DNA from: Morchella semilibera
Taxonomy: Eukaryota; Ascomycota; Pezizomycetes; Pezizales; Morchellaceae
Length of the DNA: 27,486 nt
Direction of reading: 5' to 3'
NCBI GenBank assembly: GCA_009192285.1
Contig: CM018606.1
Coordinates: 518,828-546,313, forward strand
This document shows, piece by piece, positions 1-12,815 of the stretch (position 1 is the first letter of the stretch; each line of letters opens with the position of its first letter). A model generated the notes under the pieces. That model saw only the letters and a program-made list of their open reading frames with translations, did no database searches and was not told the DNA's origin. Both the position numbers and the translations under genes were made by a program.

Positions 1-346
1 GAGGGCTTGGGGAGCCCTCACGAGAACGCCCTACTCATCCTTGGGCTTATAACAGAGCGTCTCTGAAGCCTCTCTAAACGAAAACCTCCTACTAGTGTGG
101 AGGTCTACGATATCTCGCAGCCTCTTGGGAGAGAATATTACAAAGCCTCCAGATGGCGCCAGGAGAGCGCCGCTTAGCATCAGGAGAGCCCGCTAAGCCT
201 TCTTGAAGGCTCGGGAGGCTCCTGCAAAGGCTCAGGAGGCCCTCGTACGGGCGGGTAAGCCCCTGGAGATCGAAAGTTTGACGGGTGTCTCCGAACGTCT
301 CCCACACCTCCCGGGCCTCCGGTAGGGTTGAATAGGCTTGCTGATG
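1..346 (-). mobile_element. End of a larger CATCAGCAAG-type element, cut by window edge
   Basis: The element ends at 346 with CTTGCTGATG, the inverse of the CATCAGCAAG terminus shared by the small elements further right. Positions 192-346 are the reverse complement of 27333-27486 with one mismatch in about 154 bp. The interior is full of short direct and inverted motifs such as GGCTCAGGAGGC and GCGCCAGGAGAGCGCC, and I see no convincing protein. It sits directly upstream of in-frame integrase sequence, so it interrupts the Ty3/gypsy element. Its left end lies outside the window, so full length and target duplication cannot be read. It is longer than the 137-bp family and may be a related non-autonomous element sharing only the ends. 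Confidence 0.7.
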
Positions 347-927
347 TTACCAAAACCTAGTTTACGTCCCCAAATATGATGAACTGAAACTTCATCTGTT
401 ACGGGAATATTATAATAAGCCTTCTGCTGGACACACTGGAAGATCAAAGACATTGGAACTCCTCAACCGGAACTATTATTGGCCAAGCATGCGGAAGTAT
501 ACAGACCGCTATGTCCAGAATTGCCATATTTGCCGGCGGAGCAAAGTGAATCATAATCCTCTGCAAGGAGTCCTACAACTACTATCAATACCCAAAGGAC
601 CTTGGACGGATGTTACGATAGATTTCGTAACAGGACTTCCCGAGAGCAATGGGTTTAATGCTATACTTATGATAGTGGATTGATTGACAAAGATGAAACA
701 TTTGATCCCCACAACCGAGAATGTCAATACCAGGAATCTGTCTCGTCTATACCTGCAGCAGGTATGGAAGTTACATGAGCTACCAGAGACTATTGTTTCG
801 AATCGAGGGACAAAGTTTACGGCTGAATTTTGGAAGGCTCTTTGTGATCGGTTAGAAATTGCTCCTCGATATTCTACGGCATTTCATCCTCAGACTGATG
901 GGCAAACGGAGAGAACCAATGCGATTA

Positions 928-1064
928 CATCAGCAAGCTCAACTTGTGACTGGAGTCTCCCAACAGTCTCCTGGGTCTCCTGAGACTCTCCTGAGATTCC
1001 TGGACATTTTTTGAGTCTCCTGAGGCTCAGGAGACATCAGGAGACAAATCAGGTCTTGCTGATG
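928..1064 (+). mobile_element. 137-bp MITE copy A inside integrase
   Basis: The element begins CATCAGCAAG and ends CTTGCTGATG, with TA on both sides (926-927 and 1065-1066). Removing it plus one TA restores the integrase reading frame through the catalytic Glu region (NAI-MEQYL), which proves it is an insertion. The interior consists of repeated GAGTCTCCTGAG-like blocks that can fold on themselves. No coding capacity is seen. Confidence 0.9.
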
Positions 1065-1647
1065 TATGGAACAATATTTACGCAGCTATGTCTCTTACCA
1101 ACATGATGATTGGACCAAGTTTTTTCCCCTTGCTGAGTTTGTTACTAATAATCATATTTCAGAAACTACTAATATGTCCCCCTTTCAAGAAAACTATGGA
1201 AGACATCCTCGAATGACGTTTGGGCTATTGCAACATGGAAAAACGGTGAATAAGGATCAAGTCAATAGGTTGGCAAGAGAGATGTCCCAGGTTTTTGATT
1301 TTTTGAGGAGCGAGATGTTTAGGGCTCAGAAGATACAGGAGGAAATGACTAATTTACACTGAACTCCGGCACCCTGGTACGCGGTCGGCGATTCCGTTTG
1401 GCTTTCCACTCGAAATATAGAAACGAAAAGATTCTTAAAGAAATTAGATTGGAAACAAATTGGTCCCTATATGGTTAAGCGAATTGTGAGCCCGTATGCT
1501 TATTAGTTGAAACTCTCCGCCTCCATGAAAATACATCCAGTATTTCATGTTTCCTTGTTATCGCCGGCAGTCAACGATCCTGTCACAGGACAAGTTGTTG
1601 AACCACCTCCACCTGTGGAAATTGAAGAGGAACCCGAATAGGAAGTG

Positions 1648-1784
1648 CATCAGCAAACTCAACTTGTGACTGGAGTCTCCCAGCAGTCTCCCAGGTCTCC
1701 TGAGACTCTCCTGAGACCCCTGGATATTTTTTGAGTCTCCTGAGGCTCAGGAGACATCAGGAGACAAATGAAGTCTTGCTGATG
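1648..1784 (+). mobile_element. 137-bp MITE copy B before the chromodomain
   Basis: It has the same length, ends and interior as copy A, with the second ten-base position differing slightly (CATCAGCAAA). The flanking dinucleotide is TG (1646-1647 and 1785-1786) rather than TA. Excision with one TG restores the frame EVAEILDSR of the chromodomain. Confidence 0.88.
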
Positions 1785-1877
1785 TGGCAGAGATATTGGA
1801 TTCTAGGAAAAGGGGATGACAGTTGGAGTACTTGGTTAGATATGCTGGATACGAGGAACCTTCCTGGCAGCCATCAA

Positions 1878-2014
1878 CATCAGCAAGACTTCATTTGTCT
1901 CCTGATGTCTCCTGAGCCTCAGGAGACTCAAAAGATATCCAGGAGTCTCAGGAGACTCTCAGGAGACTTGGGAGACTGTTGGGAGACTGCAGTCATAAGT
2001 TGAGTTTGCTGATG
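1878..2014 (-). mobile_element. 137-bp MITE copy C at the chromodomain end
   Basis: This is the same 137-bp element in the opposite orientation to copies A and B. The flanking dinucleotide is AA (1876-1877 and 2015-2016). Excision restores the frame WQPSSNLEH just after the chromodomain core. It is close to copy B in sequence once reversed. Confidence 0.88.
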
Positions 2015-2112
2015 AAGCAACCTAGAACATAGTCCTGAACTTTAACAGTTATTTCATCGTCAATATCCTTCGAAACCTCGGCCTATCAGGAGCTAGGCCC
2101 TAAGAGGGAACC

Positions 2113-2737
2113 TGATCTGTCCCGGCGTCTTGGCATCGGTCCTGATGGTTTGGTAGTTGCAGGGCTGTTGTGATTGTTTAGGTATTGTTAAGCGAGGAAG
2201 GGGTGTGCTAAAGAGGAGGTGTCATCATTAGGTTCTAGGAGGTTCGATGGCGTGATGGATTTGTAATATAAATAGCAGATATGGTGGGAAGGAATACGAG
2301 GTGTGGATACGACGGATTTCTATGGGTTTCTATGAGCTGATTAATGAATCATAATGGACTGGTGGAGGAGAGGTGTTAAATAGCGAATATAGATGTTTTT
2401 CTTAGTTCTTTCTTTCTTTCTTCTCTTTCTCGTTTTCCTGTTATCTCGGTACATAGGAATATACTCCTATTCTCAAGCCATAGTTTCTCACCTCCACGAT
2501 TCTGTTCTCTTTAAGAAGGAAACTCATAGTACCTCTCATCGTTCTCGTTGAAGTCCATTCGGTCCTAACTCTTTCTGCCCTGCGCCCTTGTGCCTTTGCT
2601 GGTACCTGTGCCTGTGCTTGTGCCTGCCCGGAGTTGCCTCTGTCTTCGTCGGTCTCCTCGTCACGTTAGTTATGCTCCTCGAGTCCTTCTGCGTCATCAT
2701 TGTCATCTTCTACTTTGCGTCGGGCGACTCCGTTACA
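2113..2737 (+). repeat. LTR of the Ty3/gypsy element (3' LTR)
   Basis: It runs from TGATCTGTCC to CTCCGTTACA (TG...CA ends) and follows the pol remnant and its purine tract, so it is the 3' LTR of that element. The same sequence recurs as a complete copy at 25454-26084 and as pieces at 24504-25453 and 26948-27332. The 3' third is pyrimidine-rich with GCCTTTGCTGGTGCCTGTGC-like repeats. The right edge abuts a MITE fragment, so the original target-site duplication is not visible. Confidence 0.8.
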
Positions 2738-2771
2738 AGGAGACTCCAATCATAAGTTGAGTTAGCTGATG
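2738..2771 (-). mobile_element. 34-bp end fragment of the 137-bp MITE
   Basis: Sequence from AGGAGACTCC to TTAGCTGATG matches the right end of copy C (reverse-oriented family member) with small changes. It begins exactly where the LTR ends, so the LTR junction removed the rest of this copy. Confidence 0.65.
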
Positions 2772-3457
2772 CACGATGATTAAGCTTTGATGAGTGATCA
2801 CTACGGGTGTATAGATATCCTTTTTGATAAGCACAGCTCAAAAAACTCTTGACTGTTGACCAAGGGTGTCCCAATCCTTGCTACTGCCGCAGTTGTACTA
2901 TATACCTAAAAGAGTAAGATAATCATCCCTTTCTACATCAGTGTAAACATTTTGTATAGACCTCGATGTTATTATTGCTTGTGGAACGGCCTTGCCAGGT
3001 CGCGTTCACCTATTGTTGTCCCCAACAATGCCTAAGTAATGGAATCACGAAAGCTTTTGGGTACGGACTTTACTTTCTTAAAGAATAATTTGTTTATATC
3101 ATTGTCTGACAATACACAATATTTTGTACCTAGAAATATGATTCAATAAAAAAAAAAAAAAAAGAGAAAAAGAGAAAAACTACATACGAAGAGAACCCGT
3201 TAATGATCATGGCCAAATACCACCACCTCGCCTCTATTTTAGCTATGGTTATAAAACGTATAGTCAGTTTGAGGTGCCTGTGTCTATTGCCACTTTGCGG
3301 CTGATTTGACGTGACAGCTATCCACCTCAGCTAAGGCCATCGCTCCCCAACCACGAGTCGAATCGGTTATAAAAACGAGAACACACGAAGGATATATAAT
3401 GCAAAGCACAGCGGGATAGACTGGGTCTGCTTCTGTTTGTAGACAGATCCCACACAT
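2772..3457. other. Intergenic, 3' of GCN5; no gene seen
   Basis: AT-rich DNA with a 16-base A run near 3148-3163 followed by AG-rich sequence, and a small hairpin TTGTTGTCCCCAACAA near 3014. No conserved protein, RNA gene or inverted-repeat element was recognised on either strand. Part of it is presumably the GCN5 3' untranslated region. Confidence 0.5.
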
Positions 3458-5045
<1,588 letters not shown>

Positions 5046-5285
5046 CTTGTTATAGTACCGTCAAGTTAGCACCTAAGAACTAGAGACAGGGTGCTGTAAC
5101 GTAGAAGAGCATTGGTGATTGATGACAAGGACACGCGGTTAAAACGTGCCCAAATGTACCCTGCTATGGGTAACACATGGAACCCACAGCTGTCTTCATC
5201 TAGGTTAAAGAAGCTCTAAACCTCACCATTCTGGACTGAACAAACCAAATCAACTCTTACAGCTTTCCGGCCACAGACAAAAAAT

Positions 5286-5708
5286 ATGGACTCTCACTGG
5301 GACTTATTGGCGCCTTTCCAGCCCCTGGTATCTAAGGACAGCCAGCTGTCGGTTGCCTTGTTACTGGTTTTAACAGGTTCGTTGTACATCACAGTCTAAC
5401 TGGTAAAATTCAATAAAGTCGCTGACCCCTTCTGCTTAGGGTTTTCCCTCACTGGACTCTTTTCAATCAGTATGCCACCTTTATTTTCGCGCTCGAAACG
5501 CTTAACTGACATGGCCTTCACCATACTAGACAAATCAATAACAACTGCTCCTTTACTGGCACTGTTGGCTTCTCTATCTCTTGGGTATATTCCTAACCTA
5601 TTTACTGTTCTGAAATGAGTTTAAGTCTCTATACTTACCAGTGGTTTTGTTTTGAATGACAGGTTTGGGTCGGTATTTCTTATTTGTGCTGTAGGAGTTT
5701 ACGTATAA
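5286..5708 (+). CDS. OST5: Ost5-like oligosaccharyltransferase small subunit
   Basis: This small gene is hidden by introns. Exons 5286-5376, 5440-5469, 5530-5584 and 5663-5708 join in phase to about 73 residues. The product starts MDSHWDLLAPFQPLV, has two hydrophobic segments (SVALLLVLTGFSLTGLF and the C-terminal third) and ends LICAVGVYV, which matches what I know of the Ost5/TMEM258 family (two membrane spans, about 70-90 residues, C-terminus ..CAVGVYV). Ost5 belongs to the ER-membrane complex that N-glycosylates nascent proteins. Exon 2 is only 30 nt. For the last intron an acceptor at 5641 is possible, but the one at 5662 gives the family-like LGFGSVFLIC. It is divergent from GCN5 (241 bp between starts) and ends 172 bp before RAD1. 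Identification rests on remembered family features, not a search. Confidence 0.78.
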
Positions 5709-5880
5709 GCATTTATCGCAGAAGCAGGGGGGGATAGAGTGATAAATATAAAGGAATAGTTGCCTTGACACTTGGACTTGAGTTACGTGCCTGTATTCTT
5801 AATTATGCGAAACCATGCCGTGAACCAACAACCACAACCACTTTCTCCTCCTCGTGAAAGACTCACCATTGATCCACGCG

Positions 5881-7128
5881 ATGAACAACAGCCGCGTCCC
5901 AACCTTCATTGCTGAAACCACATCTATCCGCCAGATACTTTCTCTCCTTAGGTGTATTGGGTTTCTTCCCAAAGCGCAGATTCAAATTAATTGTGATGGT
6001 CTGACCTTTATGGTTGAGCATTCACGCGTCATGCAGGGTATGGGTAGTCTCTAATGGTCTCATGGATTTCCACAAATTGATAGCTCCCCTTTTCACAGGC
6101 AATGTTTTCGTGGACAAAAAGCTTTTCACACAGTATGTTTTTAACTATCTTGCAAGCGGCAGGCCACCGCTTGATCCAGAAAGCTTGAGAAGTGATTATC
6201 CGGAGGATGATAATGAAGACTCCGAAAAGGGTGTCTCGTTTGGAATTTCACTATCTGCACTGCTAGAATGTCTCCAAATCTTCGGTACAGAAACTGCATC
6301 CAGGGAACGATGGAATCAACCAGCACCCGCTAGCACTATGGCAACCAGACCTGCCCTGGGAACCGAACAGGAAAGGAGGTCTGGGAAGTGCACAATGATT
6401 TACCAGGGCGAAGGTCATCCCTTACAAGTAGTGTGGGTCTTGACTTGGGTATAAAATAAACGTATCTGACTGCTATATGCCGCAATAGTCTAGAAGAAGA
6501 CAATCTTTCTACTTCCTGTACCCTCACAACGTACGAGCCAGAATCGATGGAAGAGTTTTCGCTGGATCAGCCTCTTACTAAAAAGATCATCATGAAGGTA
6601 CGGGCTTCAGAATTCCAAGAAACGTTGCTTAATACACGTGACTTCTCTTTTTATTTGGCATGTTCGGTCTATTAAAATAACTACTAGGCTGACTGGCTCT
6701 ACGATGCAATTCAAGAGTTGGATGGGTCATCCCCAGATCGTCTGATTATGTCTGCCAGCCCCCACCACCCATTCTTCAGTCTGAGCTCAACAGGGCCAAT
6801 GGGAAGTACTAGTGTAGAATTTTCCAATGAACGCAGTCTCTTGGAAACTTTCCAGGTTCCTACATCTACACAGAATACGTATGTGTTTATTCCTCCTCTC
6901 CACCTTACAAGGACCTAGATTTTCTAATTGGGGGGAAAAAAACCATGTAGTTACAAATTTAATTTGATAAAGCACGCCGCCCGTGCTATGGCAATTGCTA
7001 CCAAAGTTAGCATCCGGGGAGACAGCCGAGGAATTTTAAGCTTGCAATTCATGGTTACCATCGATAAAGTAATGAGTTTTGTGGACTTCCGGTATCTGCC
7101 GTTTCAGGATGACAGCGATGAGAATTAA
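5881..7128 (+). CDS. RAD1: Rad1, 9-1-1 checkpoint clamp subunit
   Basis: Rad1 is the PCNA-like subunit of the Rad9-Hus1-Rad1 clamp, which loads at damaged DNA and activates ATR/Mec1 signalling. This is the fission-yeast/human Rad1, called Rad17 in budding yeast. Exons are 5881-6037, 6099-6432, 6489-6597, 6688-6878 and 6951-7128; phases agree and the total is 969 nt (322 residues), the usual family length. Recognisable blocks are FIAETTSIRQILSLLRCI, the VEHSRVMQG element of the first PCNA fold, LTTYEPE and, near the end, VDFRYLPFQDD. The second intron uses a GTGGGT donor at 6433, chosen because earlier GT sites break the frame. The ATG at 5881 gives MNNSRVPTFIAE; the frame is open upstream to 5854, but with GTG only. 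Its 3' end faces RAD50 with 373 bp between stop codons. Confidence 0.92.
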
Positions 7129-7501
7129 TTTAATTTTCCATTAAGTTTAAAATCACATAGATCTAGGACTGGCGACGGGTTGTTGGTCGATGTAATTAGG
7201 TCCAGATACGAAACTTGAATCTGGTATACTAACCACTGGAACTGTGGGGCCATGGTCCAAAGGCATCTTATCACCCTGGCTCTAGCCCTAAAATATTCTA
7301 CAATTGTAATGCATACCATACGCCCGTTCCCCAAGAAAAAAGGTTGGAAGGACTGTAAATTAAGAACATGCCCTAGAGGAATACTCGGTAGATACATGTG
7401 TTGAATGGATTTAAGGAGCTTGGTTTTATATAACCTCCGCGATCGATTGTCTAATAGGTTATTAGCCTTGGCAACTCAGAATAAATATCGCGTCTAAAAG
7501 C
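7129..7501. other. Convergent 3' region of RAD1 and RAD50
   Basis: 373 bp between the two stop codons, AT-rich, with no recognisable gene. Both transcripts must end here, so their 3' ends are close or overlapping. An open minus-strand stretch at 7125-7397 has no family resemblance. Confidence 0.6.
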
Positions 7502-10500
7502 CTACCGTTCTATAATTGACTTCTGTCTTTCATCTCGTGAAATACGGTAGTAATGGTCACAGTAGTCTTGGCATTGCATCTCTTTCAAGAAATCCTCATC
7601 GTGAGTGATAACCTATAATTTTATTAGCCCCATTCAGCCCGTGAATATCTACTAGGAAAGGCGCTAAGTGTTCAGGCCCCATGGCCCGGCTCCTGCCCTC
7701 ACAGCATGATGCAGAAGGCAGGATCCAGAGACTGTCCTTGCTAGTATAAAGAGCATCTATGTAGATCTTACAATTAATTGAAAGTTAGATTGTGCCTGGC
7801 GGGTCTTGATGATTTCATGAAGACTTCTAGCAAGAGATCTAATGTTATCGGCATCAAGATTTGTCGTGGGCTCGTCTAGCGCGATCAGCTAGGAGAGTGA
7901 TTTAGCTCCCATAAAAAAATCAAATTTTATTAGAGAAGGAATGAAAGGAGTTAGGCATACCCCACAATTGATACCAAAGCACTCAGCTAGTGCAAGCCGA
8001 ATGATGATACTTGCTAATACTCTCTGCCCAGCGCTACAACGACCTCGCATGTCCATCTCTGCGTCTTGTTTGACCATGCATACCTAACCATAATCAATGA
8101 AAACAGCTAATTAGATACACAGCAGTATAGATTTTAGGAGGGAGAGAGTACTCTATAATTATAACTCCTGTTGCCTTTGGTGCCTTCGTTGTCATCAGAT
8201 CGGATGAGGATAGTATCCACATCGGTGCCTCGGTACGTGGATTTCCAGAGTTCTTCGATGATACGGTTTATTTCCTCCATTTTCAGGCTATGATACTTCA
8301 TGATAGCCCTAGCAGTTTACATTAGCCCAAGGATTGCTATTTCTGGTTGAGTTGCGAGCTCACTTATCAAGCGCGGCGCAGTATTTGATAGATCGTTACT
8401 AGCACCTGTAGTTGTCTTTGAAACATTAATAAAGGTTTTATTGATATCAATCAATCTTACCTGAACTTTTGCCAACGTTTCCTTGTATTTTCCTTTTGCA
8501 TCAGCGTAATCTGTAGCATAATCTTGGATCAGTTGTTCTAGCTGTTTATCCTTAGACCTCATCTCTCCAGCCTTGGTCGATTTCTAAAAGGGAGTCAGCA
8601 ACCTATTGATACTGCGCCATTAAATTTCATACATACCTCCATAGTCAACCTGGTGTATGTATCTGATAATACTTTTAGATCTGCTCGGAATCTATCCCTT
8701 TCAGTCTCGGTGTTTCGACTCTCAAGCTCATGGATTTCTTCCGTTAATATTTCGAGTTGCCGTTTGTTTGCACGAAACCTTAGGTTTTCTTGAATACTAC
8801 GCTCAGTTGCGGTTGCATTTGCAGATTCTATTTTAAGATTGCTAATCTCTCTGCGGATGTTTGCTACGTCGTCCTCACATTTTTTGACAGCTTCTTGCAA
8901 TGTCTGGACCTGCGAACGACATCTGTTCAACTGATCTGGACCACCACGCCTGAGATAATTTTGAATCCCATGCGCTGCTCTCTTTAGTTGCATGTCGCTC
9001 TCAGCAAGCTTTGAGGCATCACGTTGTTGCTGGTTTTCTTTCTCTGCGCCATCACGAGAGATATTATTCACACGCGCGTCAGCCCTGGCCAACTCCGGGG
9101 CGAGATTTTTGAGCTCGGTATCTGTCTCGTCAATAACAATATTTTGTTTCCGGTTGTTATCCCGACATTCGTCAATCCTACCCACTAGGGCGTTTGATTG
9201 TTGAAGCTTCAAGTTCAGTTCGCTGAGCTTCAGGCGATGATCCTTTACTTGGCTGTCAAGCAGACCTATGGTCTGACGAGATAGCTCCTTTTCGGATGCT
9301 ATGGAAACACAGAGACGTTTAAGGGTCTTTGCTTCCTCATTCAATTGCTGCATCTCGTCTTGCATTTCTTCAACGGTACGAGAACCACCCATATCCTTCA
9401 ATTGGCTTGAGGCATCCTCAACTTGCTTTTCGTATTCGGTTATCTCCTTCATGTATTTCACAATCTCTAGGATAGGCGTTTTTAGGGATTCAACTTCGGA
9501 CTTGCTTGATATGCAATCATTCAGGATTTTGTCATGCTAGAATGCCGTGAGCCAAAATTAAACCACAGGCGTACAGAATTACTTACCTTATTATAGTCAT
9601 CAATAAGTTGCTCCTTAAGGACGTTACTTTTCCTCAGATCATCGGTGAGACTTGGAATCTCTGTCCCAGTTAAACGGATATAAGAATCATAACTCGAGGC
9701 CGCCTTCCGAATTTGCCTGAGGTCATCCTCTGCGTCCTTGATGTTTTCTTCTGTGGTTTCCCGCGAGCAACTTCCGAGTTTCTTTCTAACCTAAATTGGT
9801 CACCAATACAGTAGTAAGTATCACATATGTACGGGACCTTAAGTGTAATTACCATCTCGTCGAATTCTTTGATCTCGTTCTGGTGAAATCCCCTTTTACA
9901 CGTGATACAAACATTGTAATCCTGGAGTGCTTTGAGTGCTTTTTTGAAATAGTCTTGAATGTACTCAAGGAATTTCAAGTCTCTGTAATAGGTTTAGCGA
10001 TATGAAAGCCTTATAAGAGCTTAAACTTACCCTCTAAGAGTCTGTAGGTCTTTCTCGGCGTCGATGGCCGCTTTAGGGTATCCAGTGATATCCTTAATAT
10101 TCTCATCCTCCGCGGCGGGGTTCCACGATGCAAGTACAATCGCCTCGCAATCTGTGATGCATTAACATCTACTTAGTCTTTTCCCAGTAGGATAACTAAC
10201 CTTTTGCCTCCTTGTTCTTCTTCTTGATAGAGTCTCGAACTAGGTTGATTTTCGTTTCGACTCGCGACAATTCTTGATTAGTGCTGTCTCGCTGTCTTCT
10301 AGCTTCTATAATCTCTTCCTCCCGATCTCTATATGATATTAGTATTTGAAAACTTTGGATACTAGTCCGAAACTCACCTAAGCACTGTTTGCAATTCTCG
10401 CTCAACGGAACCTATCGACCACTCTGTAGAAATGAATTTATCTATCTTGTCTTTGTTGGCAATGGTCCTAAATAGATTAATAAAAAGTTGTGATAGGACT

Positions 10501-12598
10501 AGGCAGGAAACTTACAATGAAGCTAGGGCTTTCCTTCTCGTTTCTAATTCCTTCTTTATGAATCCCAGCCTTGCTCTCTCATCTGCCTGTCTGGTCACCT
10601 TTGCGAGCTCTCCTGTGACACCATCTAGTTTCTCTTCTACATTTTTTAACTTTGCATTCGCCTTTTCAGTACGATCTTCGTACAGGGCTACTTCATAGTC
10701 CTCCTTTGCCTTGGCTAGCTGCTGCTCCTTGTCGTCGAGTTTAGATTTGAGGATAGATTCGTGGCCTTCGCTCACCCCTATCGTTTCAAGCTCACGCTGA
10801 AGAGAGGTCGCCTTTTGATCCAAGGCTTTGATTTCAGCCCTGGCATATTCCTTCCTTTGCTGAAGTGAATTTCGCTTGCTAGTGATCTGATTTAAGACTT
10901 CTTGAGCTACTCTAAGCTCTTCTCCATTCTCACGCTACAAAGGTCAGCAACCGCTACATCAACTCCGGGGGGGCTGAAGCATACTTTGATGCGCTCAAGG
11001 TAAATGTTTTGATCACGTGATAATCTCGAGACTTTACTCATGAATGTTTGAATCTGAGAGTCATCCAGTTCACTGTCAAACCCCTTAATTCCATGTCGAC
11101 GGCAAATCTCCCTGATTAAAGCTCCGCGCTCTTGTAGTTGGTTTTCGAATGCCTATTCCTCTTAGCGATACGAACTTGAGAAGTAGTTAGGTAATCCTTT
11201 CATACCGCGTGCTCAGCCTGAATCCTGCCTTCCTCTTTGAGTTTTATTGAAAGACGATCCCTTGCTCTTTCCAACTCTCTACTTGCTTCAAGATGGGCTG
11301 TTTCCTTAGTGCTAATATGGTCCTGATAGGCTTTCATCCTTGCGTTATATTCCTGCTGCATTCTCTGAAGGTCTTCATCTGACTCTTCTAAGTGAGTAAG
11401 ATGATCTGAGAGCTCCACAATGTGAGAATCCATTGACCGAGCCTCCTGTCTCTTAGCCTGAATAGTGGCAATTATTTCCTCAAATCCTTTCGCCTTACTA
11501 AATAATTCCTGCTGTTCCTGGGAATTTTCAGACATCATCTGGTTTAGTTCAATCACATCAATTCTCATCCTTTCAATCTCCTCGTGCAGTTCATCAGAGC
11601 GACGTTTGGCCTAGATAAAAATTAGTATAATCAGGTCGATTATTTTTCGAGAACTCTAAAATAAACCCATTTTTACCTTCTCGCCGCGGTCTTTATCCAC
11701 ACGGTATTGCTCAAGGAGAATCTTTAGCTTCCCAAGCTCCTCATTCTGTTTCTTCCTTAAAACCTTGATATTATCGATGGCTTTGGTGTACTTCAGCGCC
11801 TCAAAAATCTCGTCGAATCGTTTCTTCAAGACAGCAGGCTCACTCATGGGCCAGAGACTTTCATCTTGATGGCAGAATATTACATATTCAAGCACTGCCT
11901 TTGACACGCCAAGGTACTGCGGCATGATAGCGTCCAGCTCTGTGCATTTCGAACTGATTGCCGAGCGTTCACCGTTGCTCGTCACCAGTAGCTGACTATC
12001 TAGGGTCTTTTGCATCCGACTAGTTGGTTTTACGCTGAGCTGCAGCGAACGAGTGCACACCATCTTGATATCTTTGGTTGAATTGAACGAAAGCTTTACC
12101 TGAGCAAGGACTTCCTTCTCTCCGCACATCTTTTTGGAAGAAATGTATACATCAGCTACCGAGAGAGCAAAGGATATTGGAGCGGGAATAACCTTTGGGT
12201 CATGGATAAAAGCACCTTTCTTACTATTGGGGGGCAAAATGCCGGTAGTGGCATATTTGAGACATTCGATAATTGTCTGGACAAGGACATCAGCGGGTGT
12301 AAATGATACTTTACTTTATTTTTCTTTCATCCCTTCTACATACAGTTTTCCCGGAGCCATTATATCCAACGATTAGTGTCAGTGGTGCGGTGAATTGTAT
12401 GGTCTCACTCCGGGTGTTGTCGAAAGAACGGACACTAGTAGTTTAGTCTTGTGAGCCCGATCCACCAAGAAGAGCTGAAGGATAGCAGTCTTCTTACCCT
12501 AATATTGCAAGCTTATCAATCCGCGCTGAGAAGCGATCGGGGGAAACGAGTTAGTTTAGAAGTGTTTATTTGGTACTACAAACTGTGATGGGCCGCAT
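7502..12598 (-). CDS. RAD50: DNA repair ATPase Rad50 (MRN/MRX complex)
   Basis: Rad50 is the SMC-like ATPase that with Mre11 and Nbs1/Xrs2 tethers and processes DNA double-strand ends. Twenty exons were traced, from 12598-12580 to 7612-7502, about 1307 residues (family near 1310). N-terminal lobe: RIDKLAILG and Walker A GYNGSGKT, split from [12 protein letters not shown] by an intron. Two long coiled coils surround the zinc hook CITCKRGF near 9910. C-terminal lobe: signature [20 protein letters not shown], Walker [13 protein letters not shown], then VITHDEDFL. The first exon is the least sure: ATG at 12598 gives MRPITVSRIDK using a GTAGTA donor with a CTAAC branch site; no ATG lies in frame before RIDK otherwise. 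One defect: exon 8415-8364 is 52 nt where 53 are needed, one A short at the T run 8384-8386, so GASNDLS and YCAALDK lie in different frames. All other phases agree. Confidence 0.93.
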
Positions 12599-12815
12599 GG
12601 GTAAATATGACTTACACCTGTAGCTGAAGGTTAGCGAGCAGAAATAAATAGAACAAGCGCAAGACCATACATTTTTCCTGATAACGATCTCAACAACCGG
12701 TAATATGAGGTATGGTCGCGTCTTCGAGGAGCGGAGGGGTTTTGATGTTCCTAGATCGTTTGGTCCCGAGGGGCTGGACGGGTGTTCTTGCAACAACGCG
12801 ACAAGATTCTGGGAA

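Larger units (their letters stand above)
347..2112 (+). pseudogene. Ty3/gypsy chromovirus pol remnant: integrase and chromodomain
   Basis: This is the C-terminal part of a retrotransposon polyprotein. In order it holds an integrase zinc-binding region (the CHIC pair is present; the HD of the usual histidine position reads YY), the DDE core (first Asp in TIDFVTGLP, third Glu in NAIMEQYLRSY), an integrase C-terminal domain and a chromodomain (EILDSRK ... VRYAGYEEPSW). The second catalytic Asp is Asn (SNRGTKF, codon at 801). Reading through after removing the two 137-bp insertions at 928 and 1648 leaves one continuous frame, which the third insertion at 1878 also splits near its end. Six in-frame stops lie at 681, 1360, 1504, 1639, 1817 and 2043, each one C-to-T or G-to-A step from a sense codon (CGA, CAA, CAG or TGG). 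The protein is therefore dead, with RIP-like damage. A purine-rich tract just before 2113 fits the polypurine primer next to the 3' LTR. Confidence 0.88.
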
